Shown here piece by piece: positions 32,770 to 41,122 of a stretch of DNA of 64,000 nucleotides. Position 1 is the first letter of the stretch, and the number at the start of each line of letters is the position of its first letter. The notes below the pieces were generated by a model. That model was given only the letters and a program-made list of their open reading frames with translations. It was not told the origin of the DNA and made no database searches. Both the position numbers and the translations under genes were made by a program. Origin of the DNA: FEN-1219 sp963810755 (lineage in GTDB: Bacteria > Pseudomonadota > Gammaproteobacteria > Steroidobacterales > Rariloculaceae); assembly GCA_963810755.1 (NCBI GenBank), contig CAWEOP010000009.1:1-64000 (forward strand), given 5' to 3'.

Positions 32770-34857
32770 ATGGATGGCGTTCGTAACTTTCGTGACAGTT
32801 TTCTGGAAGCTGCGGCCCTCGGCCTGCTGGCGACTGCGACGTTGTACGTCGCGCCCCTGCACATCGCGGACCGGCTCGATCGCTGGCTGTTCGACATCTG
32901 GTCGCAAATCGCGCCCCCGGTACCACCGCCGGGCGACATCCTGCTCGTCCGCGTCGACGACCCGACCTCGCTCGACGCCATCGCGCAGTTGGCCCGCGAT
33001 GAGCACGCGCGCCTGCTGATTTCGACCCAACCCCAAGCTCCCACCGCCCAGAACGACGACTTCGTTCTCGGGCCGACGGAGCTGCCTCTCGGGGCTACAC
33101 ACGTGCAGCGAACTCAATGGCGCAACGGCGGCCACTTGTGGTTCGACCCCGACATGGACGGAGTCGTACGCAATGACATCCCATTCGTAGACGACGGCAC
33201 GCAGACGCTCTCGCTCGCGCTACGAGCCGCCCTGCAGCTCGCCGGAGGGCCGCCGCCGTCTAGCGAGGCGGCCAGGGAACAGGGCGGCAAAGACGGCCGG
33301 CGTTGGCTGCGCTTCTACCCCGGACGCACCTTCCCGGAGATTACGGCAGCCGAGGCTTTCGCGGATCCCGCACGACTACGCGGCAAGGTGCTCATTGCGG
33401 GAGGGACCGCGCAGGCTGAGCTCACTCCGCTCGGCCCGCTCACGACGAATGTCCTGTTGGCGCACGCAATATCTGGATACTTGCAGGGCCTGAGCATCAA
33501 CGCCGGCGTCCTCGGACTTGCGATCGGCTGGGCACTCGCGGCTGTTCTCATCGGCGTGCTCGGCGTGCTCCGCGCTCCGACTCGGGCGATCGCTTGGCTC
33601 GCGCTCGTCGGAGCGGCGATCGGGATGCTCATCGCCGGTACGATCGCTTTCGGAGCCGCAAACGTGTGGCTACCGGTCACCGGCCCGCTCGCCTGGGTAA
33701 TGCTGGCTGGGAGCCTGCTCGCGATCCGCGTGCCGCGGGCACGCCGCCCGAAGCAGCTCGACGGCGAGCTCGTCGCGGCGCGGCAAGCGGCGTCGGGCGG
33801 CCAGCTAGCAGAAGCGTGGTCACGCTACCGGCAAATCTCGCCCATGCCCACACTTCTTCCAGAGCTATATGACCTCGCTAGCCGGCTCGACGCAGCGGGC
33901 AACGACCGCTACGCCGCCGACCTGTTCCATCGAATCGCTCAGGTGGACGGCGAATTTCGCGACGTCGCGCGCCGCCTCGTGCGCGCGAACCAGCCGCAAT
34001 CCGCTGGCCTTACCGTCGACCGCGACGAAATGCCGGCGACGATGGGGCGGTACCAGCTGCTCGAGCCGATCGGCCGCGGCGCGATGGGGTACGTCTACCT
34101 CGGGCGCGACCCGAAGATCAATCGGATCGTCGCGCTCAAGGCCGTGAACCTCGCCGCCGAGGTGGAGCCCGCTGAGCTCGAAGAAGCGAGCCGCGACTTC
34201 CTGCGCGAGGCGGAGATCGCTGGCCGGCTGAGCCACCCCAATATCGTGACGATTTTCGACGTAGGTGAGACCAACGGCATCGCCTACATCGCGATGGAAT
34301 ACCTGAAGGGCCGTCACTTGAGCGAGTTCGCGGTTCCGGAGCGGCTGTTGCCCGTGAATACGGTGCTCGACCTGTTGAGCAGGACCGCCGATGCGCTCGA
34401 CTACGCGCACTCCCAAAACGTGGTCCACAGGGATATAAAGCCTGCCAATATTATGTATGATTCAATTTCAGACGGGCTAAAGATTACGGACTTCGGCATC
34501 GCACGGCTCATCGACGTCGGTCGGACACGAACGGGGATCGTGCTGGGGACGCCGGCCTTCATGTCGCCGGAGCAGCTCGAAGGGAAAAACGTGAACGGCC
34601 ACACTGACTTATTCGCGCTGGGTGTTAGCCTATATCAATTGCTGACCGGCCATTTGCCCTTCCGCGGAGCCTCCATGACCAAGCTCATGTTCGTGATTGC
34701 CAACGAACCGCACGAGTCCGTCACCACTGTTCGTCCGGACCTGCCGGAGTGCCTGAATCCGATCATCGACCGCGCACTTGCGAAGGACACCTCGGAGCGC
34801 TTCCAGACGGGCGCCGAGATGGCCGCCGCGTTGCGTTCGGCCGCGCAGACGGCCTGA
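32770..34857 (+). CDS. Membrane Ser/Thr protein kinase with CHASE2-like sensor
   Basis: 695 residues from the ATG at 32770. One N-terminal TM helix (AAALGLLATATLYVAPL), then an extracytoplasmic CHASE2-like domain of about 200 residues (ILLVRVDDPTSLDAIAQ, WFDPDMDGVVRNDIPFV, RRWLRFYPG, LRGKVLIAG). Three TM helices follow at about 246-320, then a short helical cytoplasmic linker and a Hanks-type kinase from residue 424. Kinase motifs: GRGAMGYVYLG, Lys in VALKAVN, HRDIKPANI (His553-Asp555), DFGIAR, GTPAFMSPEQ. All catalytic residues are present. The region coding for the catalytic loop (34431-34497) is A+T-rich compared with the rest. It is followed by PP2C and FHA genes, which suggests one signalling pathway. 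Confidence 0.9.
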   Translation: MDGVRNFRDSFLEAAALGLLATATLYVAPLHIADRLDRWLFDIWSQIAPPVPPPGDILLVRVDDPTSLDAIAQLARDEHARLLISTQPQAPTAQNDDFVLGPTELPLGATHVQRTQWRNGGHLWFDPDMDGVVRNDIPFVDDGTQTLSLALRAALQLAGGPPPSSEAAREQGGKDGRRWLRFYPGRTFPEITAAEAFADPARLRGKVLIAGGTAQAELTPLGPLTTNVLLAHAISGYLQGLSINAGVLGLAIGWALAAVLIGVLGVLRAPTRAIAWLALVGAAIGMLIAGTIAFGAANVWLPVTGPLAWVMLAGSLLAIRVPRARRPKQLDGELVAARQAASGGQLAEAWSRYRQISPMPTLLPELYDLASRLDAAGNDRYAADLFHRIAQVDGEFRDVARRLVRANQPQSAGLTVDRDEMPATMGRYQLLEPIGRGAMGYVYLGRDPKINRIVALKAVNLAAEVEPAELEEASRDFLREAEIAGRLSHPNIVTIFDVGETNGIAYIAMEYLKGRHLSEFAVPERLLPVNTVLDLLSRTADALDYAHSQNVVHRDIKPANIMYDSISDGLKITDFGIARLIDVGRTRTGIVLGTPAFMSPEQLEGKNVNGHTDLFALGVSLYQLLTGHLPFRGASMTKLMFVIANEPHESVTTVRPDLPECLNPIIDRALAKDTSERFQTGAEMAAALRSAAQTA

Positions 34858-34882
34858 GTCGAGTGACGGCGTTCGGTCACGC

Positions 34883-35710
34883 ATGAGCCTGAAAGGGAAA
34901 TTTGTCCACGTAGAGGTCACGGACGTCGGTAAAGTCAGAGACCACAACGAAGACGCTCTGGGCGCGCAGCCAGAAATCGGTCTGTGGGTGCTCGCCGACG
35001 GCATGGGCGGCTACAACGCGGGCGAGGTGGCCAGCGGGATCGCGGTCAAAACGATCATCGATCTCGTCACTGAGGCCTGCAAGCGCCCCGAGAAACGCAA
35101 CGAGATCGAAGCGAGCACGGGATACATGCGCCAGACCATCGTGCTGCGTGACGCGATCCACCGTGCCAATAAAGTCATCAACCAGACGGCGCAGTCGCAG
35201 CCGCAGTGCGAAGGCATGGGTACGACGTTGGTCGCGAGCCTGTTCTACGACGATCGAGTTTCGATCGCGCACGTGGGCGATTCGCGGCTGTATCGCCTGC
35301 GAGGAAACCGGTTCGAGCAGATCACGATGGACCATTCGCTGCTGCAGGAGCTCGTCGATCGCGGGTTCTACTCGCAAGAGGAAGCGCAGCGCTCGACGAA
35401 CCGCAACTACGTGACGCGGGCGCTCGGAGTCGAAGCGAATGTGGACGTCGAGGTGCAGGAGGTCGAAGTCCAAAAAGGCGACTATTTCCTGATGTGCTCC
35501 GACGGCCTGCCTGACATGGTCGAGGACGAGGACATCCATCTGACGATCAGCACGTTCAACAACGATGTCAAGACGATCGGAGAGCAGTTGATCAAGCTCA
35601 CCAACGACAACGGCGGACGTGACAACGTCTCCGTGATTCTCGTGCGTGTTGCCGACGCTTTCCCGGCCGAGGCCGGCATCCTCGGAAAGTTTCGCAGTCT
35701 GTTCGGTTAG
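34883..35710 (+). CDS. PP2C-family Ser/Thr protein phosphatase
   Basis: 275 residues from the ATG at 34883, 25 bases after the kinase stop. PPM-type metal-binding motifs are complete: VRDHNEDALG, LADGMGGYNAGEVAS, CEGMGTTLVASLFYDDRVSIAHVGDSRLYRL, LLCSDG-type FLMCSDGLPDMVEDE, and NGGRDNVSVILV. Soluble. Bacterial PP2Cs of this type usually reverse the action of the adjacent Hanks kinase, so it should dephosphorylate the kinase itself and its targets. Length is standard for the stand-alone catalytic form, with a short C-terminal tail. Confidence 0.92.
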   Translation: MSLKGKFVHVEVTDVGKVRDHNEDALGAQPEIGLWVLADGMGGYNAGEVASGIAVKTIIDLVTEACKRPEKRNEIEASTGYMRQTIVLRDAIHRANKVINQTAQSQPQCEGMGTTLVASLFYDDRVSIAHVGDSRLYRLRGNRFEQITMDHSLLQELVDRGFYSQEEAQRSTNRNYVTRALGVEANVDVEVQEVEVQKGDYFLMCSDGLPDMVEDEDIHLTISTFNNDVKTIGEQLIKLTNDNGGRDNVSVILVRVADAFPAEAGILGKFRSLFG

Positions 35711-35725
35711 CTAGAGACTCGGGGT

Positions 35726-35751
35726 AATTGCCTCGCGGCAATTGGTATACA
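35726..35751 (+). promoter_or_regulatory. Inverted repeat next to an extended -10, before the FHA gene
   Basis: Perfect 7-bp inverted repeat AATTGCC (35726-35732), TCGC, GGCAATT (35737-35743). It is directly followed by TGGTATACA, an extended -10-like element with hexamer 35746-35751; no good -35 is visible 17 bases above. A start of transcription near 35758 would leave a short leader before the ATG at 35777. The repeat could be an operator or the stem of a short hairpin. Confidence 0.45.
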
Positions 35752-35776
35752 AAGTTCTGCAATTGGGACAACAACC

Positions 35777-36553
35777 ATGGCACGCTTGATTCTCAGCTTG
35801 GACGGTCAAACCTTGGCCGAGTACAACATGACCAAGGAACGGTACACCGTCGGTCGGTTGCCCGATAACGACATCCGGATCGACAACGCGGCCGTCAGCG
35901 GTCATCACTCGCTGATCATCAACATCCTCAACGATTCGTTCCTCGAGGATCTGAACAGCACGAACGGCACTTACGTGAACGGCAAGCTGATCAAGAAGCA
36001 CGCGCTGCAGCACGGCGACGTGATCACCGTCGGTCATCACCAGTTACGCTACGTCGACGATCAGGCGCAACAGGCGCCCGAGGACGAGTTCGAGAAGACC
36101 ATGGTGATCCAGCCGAGCGGCCAGATGGAGAAGCAGGTCGCTCAAGCCGCCCGCGCAGCCGAAGCCGCCGCGGTGAAAGAAACTCCGAAGCGCCCCGTCG
36201 CGGAAGCACCGGCGCCGAAACCGCGCAGGCCGTTCGCACCGACGTCCACTCAAGAGGTCGACGAGGACGCGGCGCCCGTTCTACCGCTCGCGAAGCTCCA
36301 AGTCCTGTCGGGCACGTTCGCGGGCCGCGAGCTCGAGCTCGCCAAGGCGCTCACGACGCTCGGACGGCCGGGCGTGCAAGTCGCCGCGATCACGCGGCGC
36401 GCCGAAGGCTACTACATCGTCCACGTCGAGAGCGGCAAGACCGAAGGGTTCCCATTGGTGAACGGGATGGCGATCGGGCCGCAGGCGCGCAAGCTAAACG
36501 ACAACGACGTCATCCAGCTCGCCGGCGTAAAGATGGGGTTCTTCATCAGCTGA
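35777..36553 (+). CDS. FHA-domain phosphothreonine-binding protein
   Basis: 258 residues. N-terminal FHA domain with the whole ligand set: Gly26-Arg27 (YTVGR), Ser41 and His44 (VSGHHSL), Asn63 (NSTNGTYVNG). A candidate phospho-acceptor motif, DEFEKTMVIQ with Thr108, follows the domain. A long Ala/Pro/Lys linker comes next, then a C-terminal region of about 95 residues (LQVLSGTFAGRELELAKALTTLGRPG ... ARKLNDNDVIQLAGVKMGFFIS) that looks like a second, degenerate FHA fold without the Ser/His pair. It probably reads phosphorylated targets of the kinase two genes upstream, or is itself phosphorylated at Thr108 and folds back, as GarA/OdhI do. That is inference. Confidence 0.88.
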   Translation: MARLILSLDGQTLAEYNMTKERYTVGRLPDNDIRIDNAAVSGHHSLIINILNDSFLEDLNSTNGTYVNGKLIKKHALQHGDVITVGHHQLRYVDDQAQQAPEDEFEKTMVIQPSGQMEKQVAQAARAAEAAAVKETPKRPVAEAPAPKPRRPFAPTSTQEVDEDAAPVLPLAKLQVLSGTFAGRELELAKALTTLGRPGVQVAAITRRAEGYYIVHVESGKTEGFPLVNGMAIGPQARKLNDNDVIQLAGVKMGFFIS

Positions 36554-36596
36554 GCCGCTGGGCAAAGCGCCCCGCTCGTTTCCCGCCTCTGCCGCG

Positions 36597-36627
36597 CCGC
36601 CGTTCCCATGGAACGGCGGTGCCGTTT
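36597..36627. terminator. Stem-loop between convergent FHA and dnaB genes, possible bidirectional terminator
   Basis: Perfect 10-bp stem CCGCCGTTCC (36597-36606) with GGAACGGCGG (36610-36619) around CAT. The plus side is followed by TGCCGTTTCT, a weak T run; the minus side has no clear T run. Confidence 0.55.
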
Positions 36628-37989
36628 CTAGAACACGCCTTCGCCGTACGCCTCGGCGATGAGATTCTCGAACTTCGTGAACTCGCCGAGGAACGTGAGG
36701 TGGAACTCACCGACGGGGCCATTGCGCTGCTTCGCGATGATGATGTCGGCGACTCCCTTACGAGGCGTTTCCTTGTCGTAAACCTCCTCGCGATAGATGA
36801 ACAGGATCACGTCGGCGTCCTGCTCCAGAGCTCCGGACTCGCGTAGGTCGGACATCACGGGCTTCTTGTCGTTGCGCTGCTCGACACTCCGATTGAGCTG
36901 CGACAGAGCCACAACCGGCACGTGGAGCTCCTTCGCCAATGCTTTCAGAGAACGAGAGATCTCCGAAATCTCCGTTGCTCGGTTCTCCGTTGTACCGCTG
37001 ACCTGCATCAATTGCAGGTAGTCCACTACGATCAACCCGAGACCGTGCTCGCGTTTCAATCGGCGAGCCCGCGAACGCACGTCGGTCGGCGTCAGAGCGC
37101 CCCCATCATCGATGAATATCGGCGCGTTCGACATCATCGAGACAGCGGAATCCACGCGCGGCCAGTCCTCGTCCGACAGCTTTCCGTTTCGCAAGCGCGA
37201 CTGACTTATGCGACCGATCGAGCTCAACATTCGGAAGCTGAGCTGCTCGGCCGACATTTCCATGCTGAAGATTCCGGCCGGAACTTGCTTGCCGATGGCG
37301 GCGTTCTCCGCGATGTTGATCGCCAACGTGGTTTTCCCCATGGACGGTCTCCCGGCGATGATGATGAGCTCACCGGGTTGGAATCCAGAGGTCATTTTGT
37401 CGAGCTCGGTGAATCCCGTCGAAACGCCCGTGATGTCACTCGTCGAGTGGCTCAACATATCGAGCCGATCGATCGTCTGCGGAAGAATCGTCTTCAGCGA
37501 AACGAACCCCGAGCCGCGCCGTTGACCGCCGTCCGCGATCTCGAACACACGCTGCTCGGCGTGATCGACGATCTCGTCGACCGTCAGCCCTCCACTCGAG
37601 TTCGCGCTCGCGGCGATGTCGCCGCCTATCTGAATGAGCTGGCGCAGCATCGCGCGCTCCCGCACGATCGTCGCGTACGCGCGGATGTTCGCGGCGCTCG
37701 GCGTATCCTCGACCAGCCGCGCGAGGTACGGCAGGCCGCCGGCCGCTTCGAGCTGACCGTTGCGTTGTAGGTGCTCGCTGACCGTGACCGCGTCCGGAGG
37801 CTGGTTCCGCTCGACGAGGTCCGCGACCGCGCTGAAAATCAGCCGATGATCGGCGCGATAGAGATCCTCGACGCGCAGGACGTCCGCGACTTGGTCCCAA
37901 GCGCGCTGGTCGAGCATGAGCCCGCCCAGCAGCGATTGCTCGGCCTCCACCGAATGGGGCGGGAGGCGAAGCAGCTTATCGGGGGTCAC
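36628..37989 (-). CDS. dnaB: Replicative DNA helicase DnaB
   Basis: 453 residues from a GTG (MTPDKLLRLPPHSVEAEQSLLGGLMLD). N-terminal DnaG-binding domain, then a RecA-type hexameric helicase core: Walker A AGRPSMGKTTLA, GIFSMEMSAEQL, VVDYLQLMQ and the end GPVGEFHLTF. No intein or insertion; normal length. Standard 5'-3' helicase at the replication fork. It lies downstream of rplI, 69 bases away. Confidence 0.98.
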   Translation of the reverse strand: MTPDKLLRLPPHSVEAEQSLLGGLMLDQRAWDQVADVLRVEDLYRADHRLIFSAVADLVERNQPPDAVTVSEHLQRNGQLEAAGGLPYLARLVEDTPSAANIRAYATIVRERAMLRQLIQIGGDIAASANSSGGLTVDEIVDHAEQRVFEIADGGQRRGSGFVSLKTILPQTIDRLDMLSHSTSDITGVSTGFTELDKMTSGFQPGELIIIAGRPSMGKTTLAINIAENAAIGKQVPAGIFSMEMSAEQLSFRMLSSIGRISQSRLRNGKLSDEDWPRVDSAVSMMSNAPIFIDDGGALTPTDVRSRARRLKREHGLGLIVVDYLQLMQVSGTTENRATEISEISRSLKALAKELHVPVVALSQLNRSVEQRNDKKPVMSDLRESGALEQDADVILFIYREEVYDKETPRKGVADIIIAKQRNGPVGEFHLTFLGEFTKFENLIAEAYGEGVF

Positions 37990-38058
37990 GGCTCACGATC
38001 TGAAGCAGCAGGTTCGGCATTGCTATCCCGGGCCGCCTAGATGGAGTCGTAGCAGGTT

Positions 38059-38523
38059 TTAGCGAGCGGCGGTCTCTTCTTCGGACTCGACCACCACGGT
38101 GACCTCGACATTCACATCGGCGTGCAAATGCAGCTCGATCTTGTGCTCGCCGACCACGCGGAGCGGCCCGTCGTGCATGCGCACTTCGCTGCGCTCGACC
38201 TCGACGCCAAGCTTTTCGAGCGCTTCGGCGATGTCGACGGTGCCGACCGAGCCGAACAGCTTGCCTTCCGTTCCGCTTTGGGCGCTGATCTTGACGATCT
38301 TGCCCTCGATCTTCTTCGCACGCGCCTGAGCGGCCTTGAGCTCCGCGGCCGCTTTCGCCTCGAGCTCCGCTCGGCGCGCTTCGAACACGGCGATGTTGGC
38401 CGCCGTCGCGAGCGTAGCCTTGCCCTGAGGAATGAGGTAGTTCCGAGCGTAGCCCGATTTCACGCGGACTTTGTCGCCGATGCCACCGACGTTATCGACT
38501 TTTTGGAGCAGAATGACTTCCAT
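38059..38523 (-). CDS. rplI: 50S ribosomal protein L9
   Basis: 154 residues. Starts MEVILLQKVDNVGGIGDKVRVKSGYARNYLIPQGKA; the long central helix and the C-terminal domain are present (HKIELHLHADVNVEVTV). Normal length. Confidence 0.98.
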   Translation of the reverse strand: MEVILLQKVDNVGGIGDKVRVKSGYARNYLIPQGKATLATAANIAVFEARRAELEAKAAAELKAAQARAKKIEGKIVKISAQSGTEGKLFGSVGTVDIAEALEKLGVEVERSEVRMHDGPLRVVGEHKIELHLHADVNVEVTVVVESEEETAAR

Positions 38524-38536
38524 CTGAGTACTCTCT

Positions 38537-39406
38537 TCATGTCTGCGAACGCAGCGAAGCGCGCAGATCGAACCAACAATCCACCAAACCCAACATGCTG
38601 ACCGGCAATACGACGAGCACGTTCAGCCCCGGTATCGGCAACAACAAGTACAGCAACAGCATCGACGCCGGGTGCCAGCGCTTCGCGTGCGTCCACGCGT
38701 GCAGCACCGCAACGCCTTGGACCAAGAAACTGAGCAGCGCCAAGGGCGTCAAATTCTGAACCAGCGCCGCGTCGAACACCAGGCCGAGCACGAATAGAGC
38801 CGTCGCAACCGCGCCGAGCACCCGCCCGAGCTTCAGCTGCCGGAACTCATGGCCGAACCGCCGTTGACCGCCGGCGAGCAACGTCCACCAAAATCCCAGC
38901 AGGAGCGCGCCGATCACCTGCGTAAACACCGCCGTCGCGAGCAGCACCGTCGCGCTACGCTGCTGCAGAAACGTCACTTGCTCCGGCGGCGTATCGCTCG
39001 GCAGCAACGCAACGAACTCCTCGATCGCGGGTGCGAAGAACGGCTGCACGTCGATGCCGAGCACGCCGATCAGCAACACTACGACCCAACACGCCAGCAC
39101 GGCGGCCTGGAACGCAAGCACCAAGTTGCCCGCCCGCCGAATCAGCCCGCCGACCGCCACGCCCGAGAACGTGCAAATCACCCCGATTGCCGCGAACAAT
39201 GGCGCATCCGTTCGCGACAAAAGCGCGAGCAGCACGAGCCCGCACGTAACGCCTACGCCGCACACCGCACCCCAGGTCGCGTTGCGCCGAGCCGTTTCCA
39301 ACGCGATCAACGCGCCCGCGACCACCGGCAGCAGCGGCGCCGCGACCGTGGCGACGATCACCAGCCGCGCGCGCTGCGCGAGCACCCAATCGACGAAAAC
39401 CTTCAC
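38537..39406 (-). CDS. Unknown polytopic inner-membrane protein between rpsR and rplI
   Basis: 289 residues from a GTG. Eight or so hydrophobic helices in which Ala, Leu and Val predominate, with only two long polar loops: one near 130-150 with EEFVALLPSDTPPEQV, and one with GGQRRFGHEFRQLKLGRVLG. The position between rpsR and rplI, together with the helix pattern, is that of the DUF2232/YybS-like family seen in this place in many gammaproteobacteria. I recognise the position and fold type but no function. It is probably co-transcribed with the ribosomal genes: 13 bases separate it from rplI and 52 from rpsR. Confidence 0.75.
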   Translation of the reverse strand: MKVFVDWVLAQRARLVIVATVAAPLLPVVAGALIALETARRNATWGAVCGVGVTCGLVLLALLSRTDAPLFAAIGVICTFSGVAVGGLIRRAGNLVLAFQAAVLACWVVVLLIGVLGIDVQPFFAPAIEEFVALLPSDTPPEQVTFLQQRSATVLLATAVFTQVIGALLLGFWWTLLAGGQRRFGHEFRQLKLGRVLGAVATALFVLGLVFDAALVQNLTPLALLSFLVQGVAVLHAWTHAKRWHPASMLLLYLLLPIPGLNVLVVLPVSMLGLVDCWFDLRASLRSQT

Positions 39407-39458
39407 GAGCCGTGCGCCTCGCGCCGGTGCCGACGGTCAATCGAGGCCGTCGGCCTGC

Positions 39459-39683
39459 TCAGTGCTGATCAGTGTACGGCAGCAGCGCCAAGTAGCGCGC
39501 ACGCTTGATCGCGGTCGCGAGCTGACGCTGATAAGGCGCGCGCGTACCGGTGATTCGGCTCGGAACGATCTTGCCCGTTTCGGTGACATACGCCTTGAGC
39601 GTCGTGAGGTCCTTGTAGTCGATCTCTTTGACGCCCTCAGCCGTGAATCTGCAAAATTTCTTGCGGCGAAAATAGCGAGCCAT
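39459..39683 (-). CDS. rpsR: 30S ribosomal protein S18
   Basis: 74 residues. MARYFRRKKFCRFTAEGVKEIDYKDL with a single Cys, then LKAYVTETGKIVPSRITGTRAPYQRQLATAIKRARYLALLPYTDQH. Binds next to S6 on the 30S platform. Confidence 0.98.
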   Translation of the reverse strand: MARYFRRKKFCRFTAEGVKEIDYKDLTTLKAYVTETGKIVPSRITGTRAPYQRQLATAIKRARYLALLPYTDQH

Positions 39684-39734
39684 CTCAATCTCTCCGTTCG
39701 TTCAGTGTCCCGTAGGCGGTCGACTCGACGAGCA

Positions 39735-40238
39735 TCACCTCGGGGTGTCCCAGCGCTCGCCGCCGCGTTCACCACGCTCTCCACGCTCTCCGCGGTCGGC
39801 ACGCTCCGGCGGACCGTCGTCCTCAGGCTCGGGCAGCTCGGGCCCATCGGCGCTCGGCCGCGGCCGCTCGCGCGGACCAGAGCGCGTCGGCGACTGGGCG
39901 TCGCGCGCCTCCTCTTCCTCGCGTGCCTTCGCCATCAACGAAGGCTCGGTGACGGCCTCATCACGCGCGATCACGAGAAAACGCAACACCGCATCGCTGA
40001 AGCGGAACGCGCCGACGAGCTCGTCGAGCGTCGGCTTGTCGACTTCGATGTTGAGCAGCAGGTAGTGGGCTTTGTGAACCTTGGAGATCGAGTGCGCCAG
40101 CTGGCGGCGGCCCCAGTCTTCCTGGCGGTGGATCTTGCCCTGGGCCCCCTCGATGAGGTTGCGGTAGCGCTCCAACATCGCGGGCACTTGTTCACTCTGG
40201 TCAGGGTGGACCAGAAACACGACTTCGTAGTGTCTCAA
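39735..40238 (-). CDS. rpsF: 30S ribosomal protein S6 with long acidic/basic C-terminal tail
   Basis: 167 residues from a TTG start with GAGGGAG upstream. The S6 core is about residues 1-95 (MRHYEVVFLVHPDQSEQVP, GAQGKIHRQEDWGRRQLAHSI, HYLLLNIEVDKPTLDELVGAF). A tail of about 70 residues then begins at AKAREEEEARD and ends with tandem GER units (RGERGERGERGGERW). S6 is often extended by glutamates (added by RimK in E. coli), but a mixed Arg/Glu/Pro tail this long is unusual. No rimK is in the window. Confidence 0.95.
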   Translation of the reverse strand: MRHYEVVFLVHPDQSEQVPAMLERYRNLIEGAQGKIHRQEDWGRRQLAHSISKVHKAHYLLLNIEVDKPTLDELVGAFRFSDAVLRFLVIARDEAVTEPSLMAKAREEEEARDAQSPTRSGPRERPRPSADGPELPEPEDDGPPERADRGERGERGERGGERWDTPR

Positions 40239-40255
40239 CTAGGACTCCCTCTGGG

Positions 40256-40282
40256 TTAAAGCCTCCCGACGCGCGGTGAGGC
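40256..40282 (-). terminator. Possible terminator or attenuator between rlmB and rpsF
   Basis: GCCTC (40261-40265) pairs with GAGGC (40278-40282), with inner CCG/CGG pairing. On the minus strand it is followed by TTTAAC. It sits 23 bases before the rpsF start. In several bacteria the S6:S18 complex regulates its own leader near here, but I cannot identify that motif. Confidence 0.4.
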
Positions 40283-40375
40283 AAGGAGAATCCCCGATTG
40301 TCAGGCTTCGGGGGGCCGCCATCGTACCTGCTCGCCACGCGCCGCTCAACCGCGGGCTATCGTCAACAGCGTGGG

Positions 40376-41122
40376 TCAACGGCGTGGGGACTGTCGCAAC
40401 AGCTCGAAAAGCACGATTCCCGTCGCGACGGAGACGTTGAGGCTCTGGACCGCACCGGCCATCGGGATGCTCACGAGCTCGTCGCAGGTATCGCGCGTGA
40501 GCCGCCTTAAGCCCCTGCCCTCGCCGCCAAGCACCATGGCCACGGGCGGCGCGAGCTTGGCCGCGTATAAGGACTGTTCCGCCGCTGAATCCGCCCCCAC
40601 CACCCAGACGCCGGCCTGCTTGAGCCAGGTGAGCATCCGCGCGAGGTTCGGCGCGCGGACCATCGGCACGGACTCTGCGGCTCCCGTCGCGGCCTTGATC
40701 GCGACCGCCGTCAACGGAGCCGAGTGGTCCTTCGGTACGACCACAGCGTCGATCCCGGCCGCATCGGCCGTCCGCAAGCACGCGCCGAGATTGCGGGGAT
40801 CCTCGACACCATCGAGCACGAGCAGCCGCACTGCCCGGCCTCGCTGCACGACGAGATCCTCGAAGTCGCCGAGCGGCATCTCGACCGCACCCCGTGTCTC
40901 GACGAGCACACCCTGATGGCTGCCGCCATCGCTGAGCCGGTCGAGGTCCGCCCGGCGCACGCGTTCGACCGGAACTCGCCGGCGGCCGAGCTCGCGCGCG
41001 AGCTCTTCGAGCGGGCCGCCTGCGTCGACGAGGATCCGGGCGCTGACGACCGCGTCGGGACGGCGCTCGAGCAGCGCGCGAACGGCATGGAGTCCGTAGA
41101 TACGTTGGCGTCCGTCAGCCAC
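40376..41122 (-). CDS. rlmB: 23S rRNA (guanosine-2'-O-)-methyltransferase RlmB
   Basis: 248 residues from a GTG at 41122 overlapping the rnr stop by 8 bases; longer frames lie inside rnr. SpoU-type substrate-binding domain (RIYGLHAVRALLERRPDAV), then the SPOUT knot: VLDGVEDPRNLGACLRTADAAG, VLGGEGRGLRRL, SIPMAGAVQSLNVSVATGIVLFE. Methylates G2251 in the peptidyl-transferase P loop. Confidence 0.96.
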   Translation of the reverse strand: MADGRQRIYGLHAVRALLERRPDAVVSARILVDAGGPLEELARELGRRRVPVERVRRADLDRLSDGGSHQGVLVETRGAVEMPLGDFEDLVVQRGRAVRLLVLDGVEDPRNLGACLRTADAAGIDAVVVPKDHSAPLTAVAIKAATGAAESVPMVRAPNLARMLTWLKQAGVWVVGADSAAEQSLYAAKLAPPVAMVLGGEGRGLRRLTRDTCDELVSIPMAGAVQSLNVSVATGIVLFELLRQSPRR

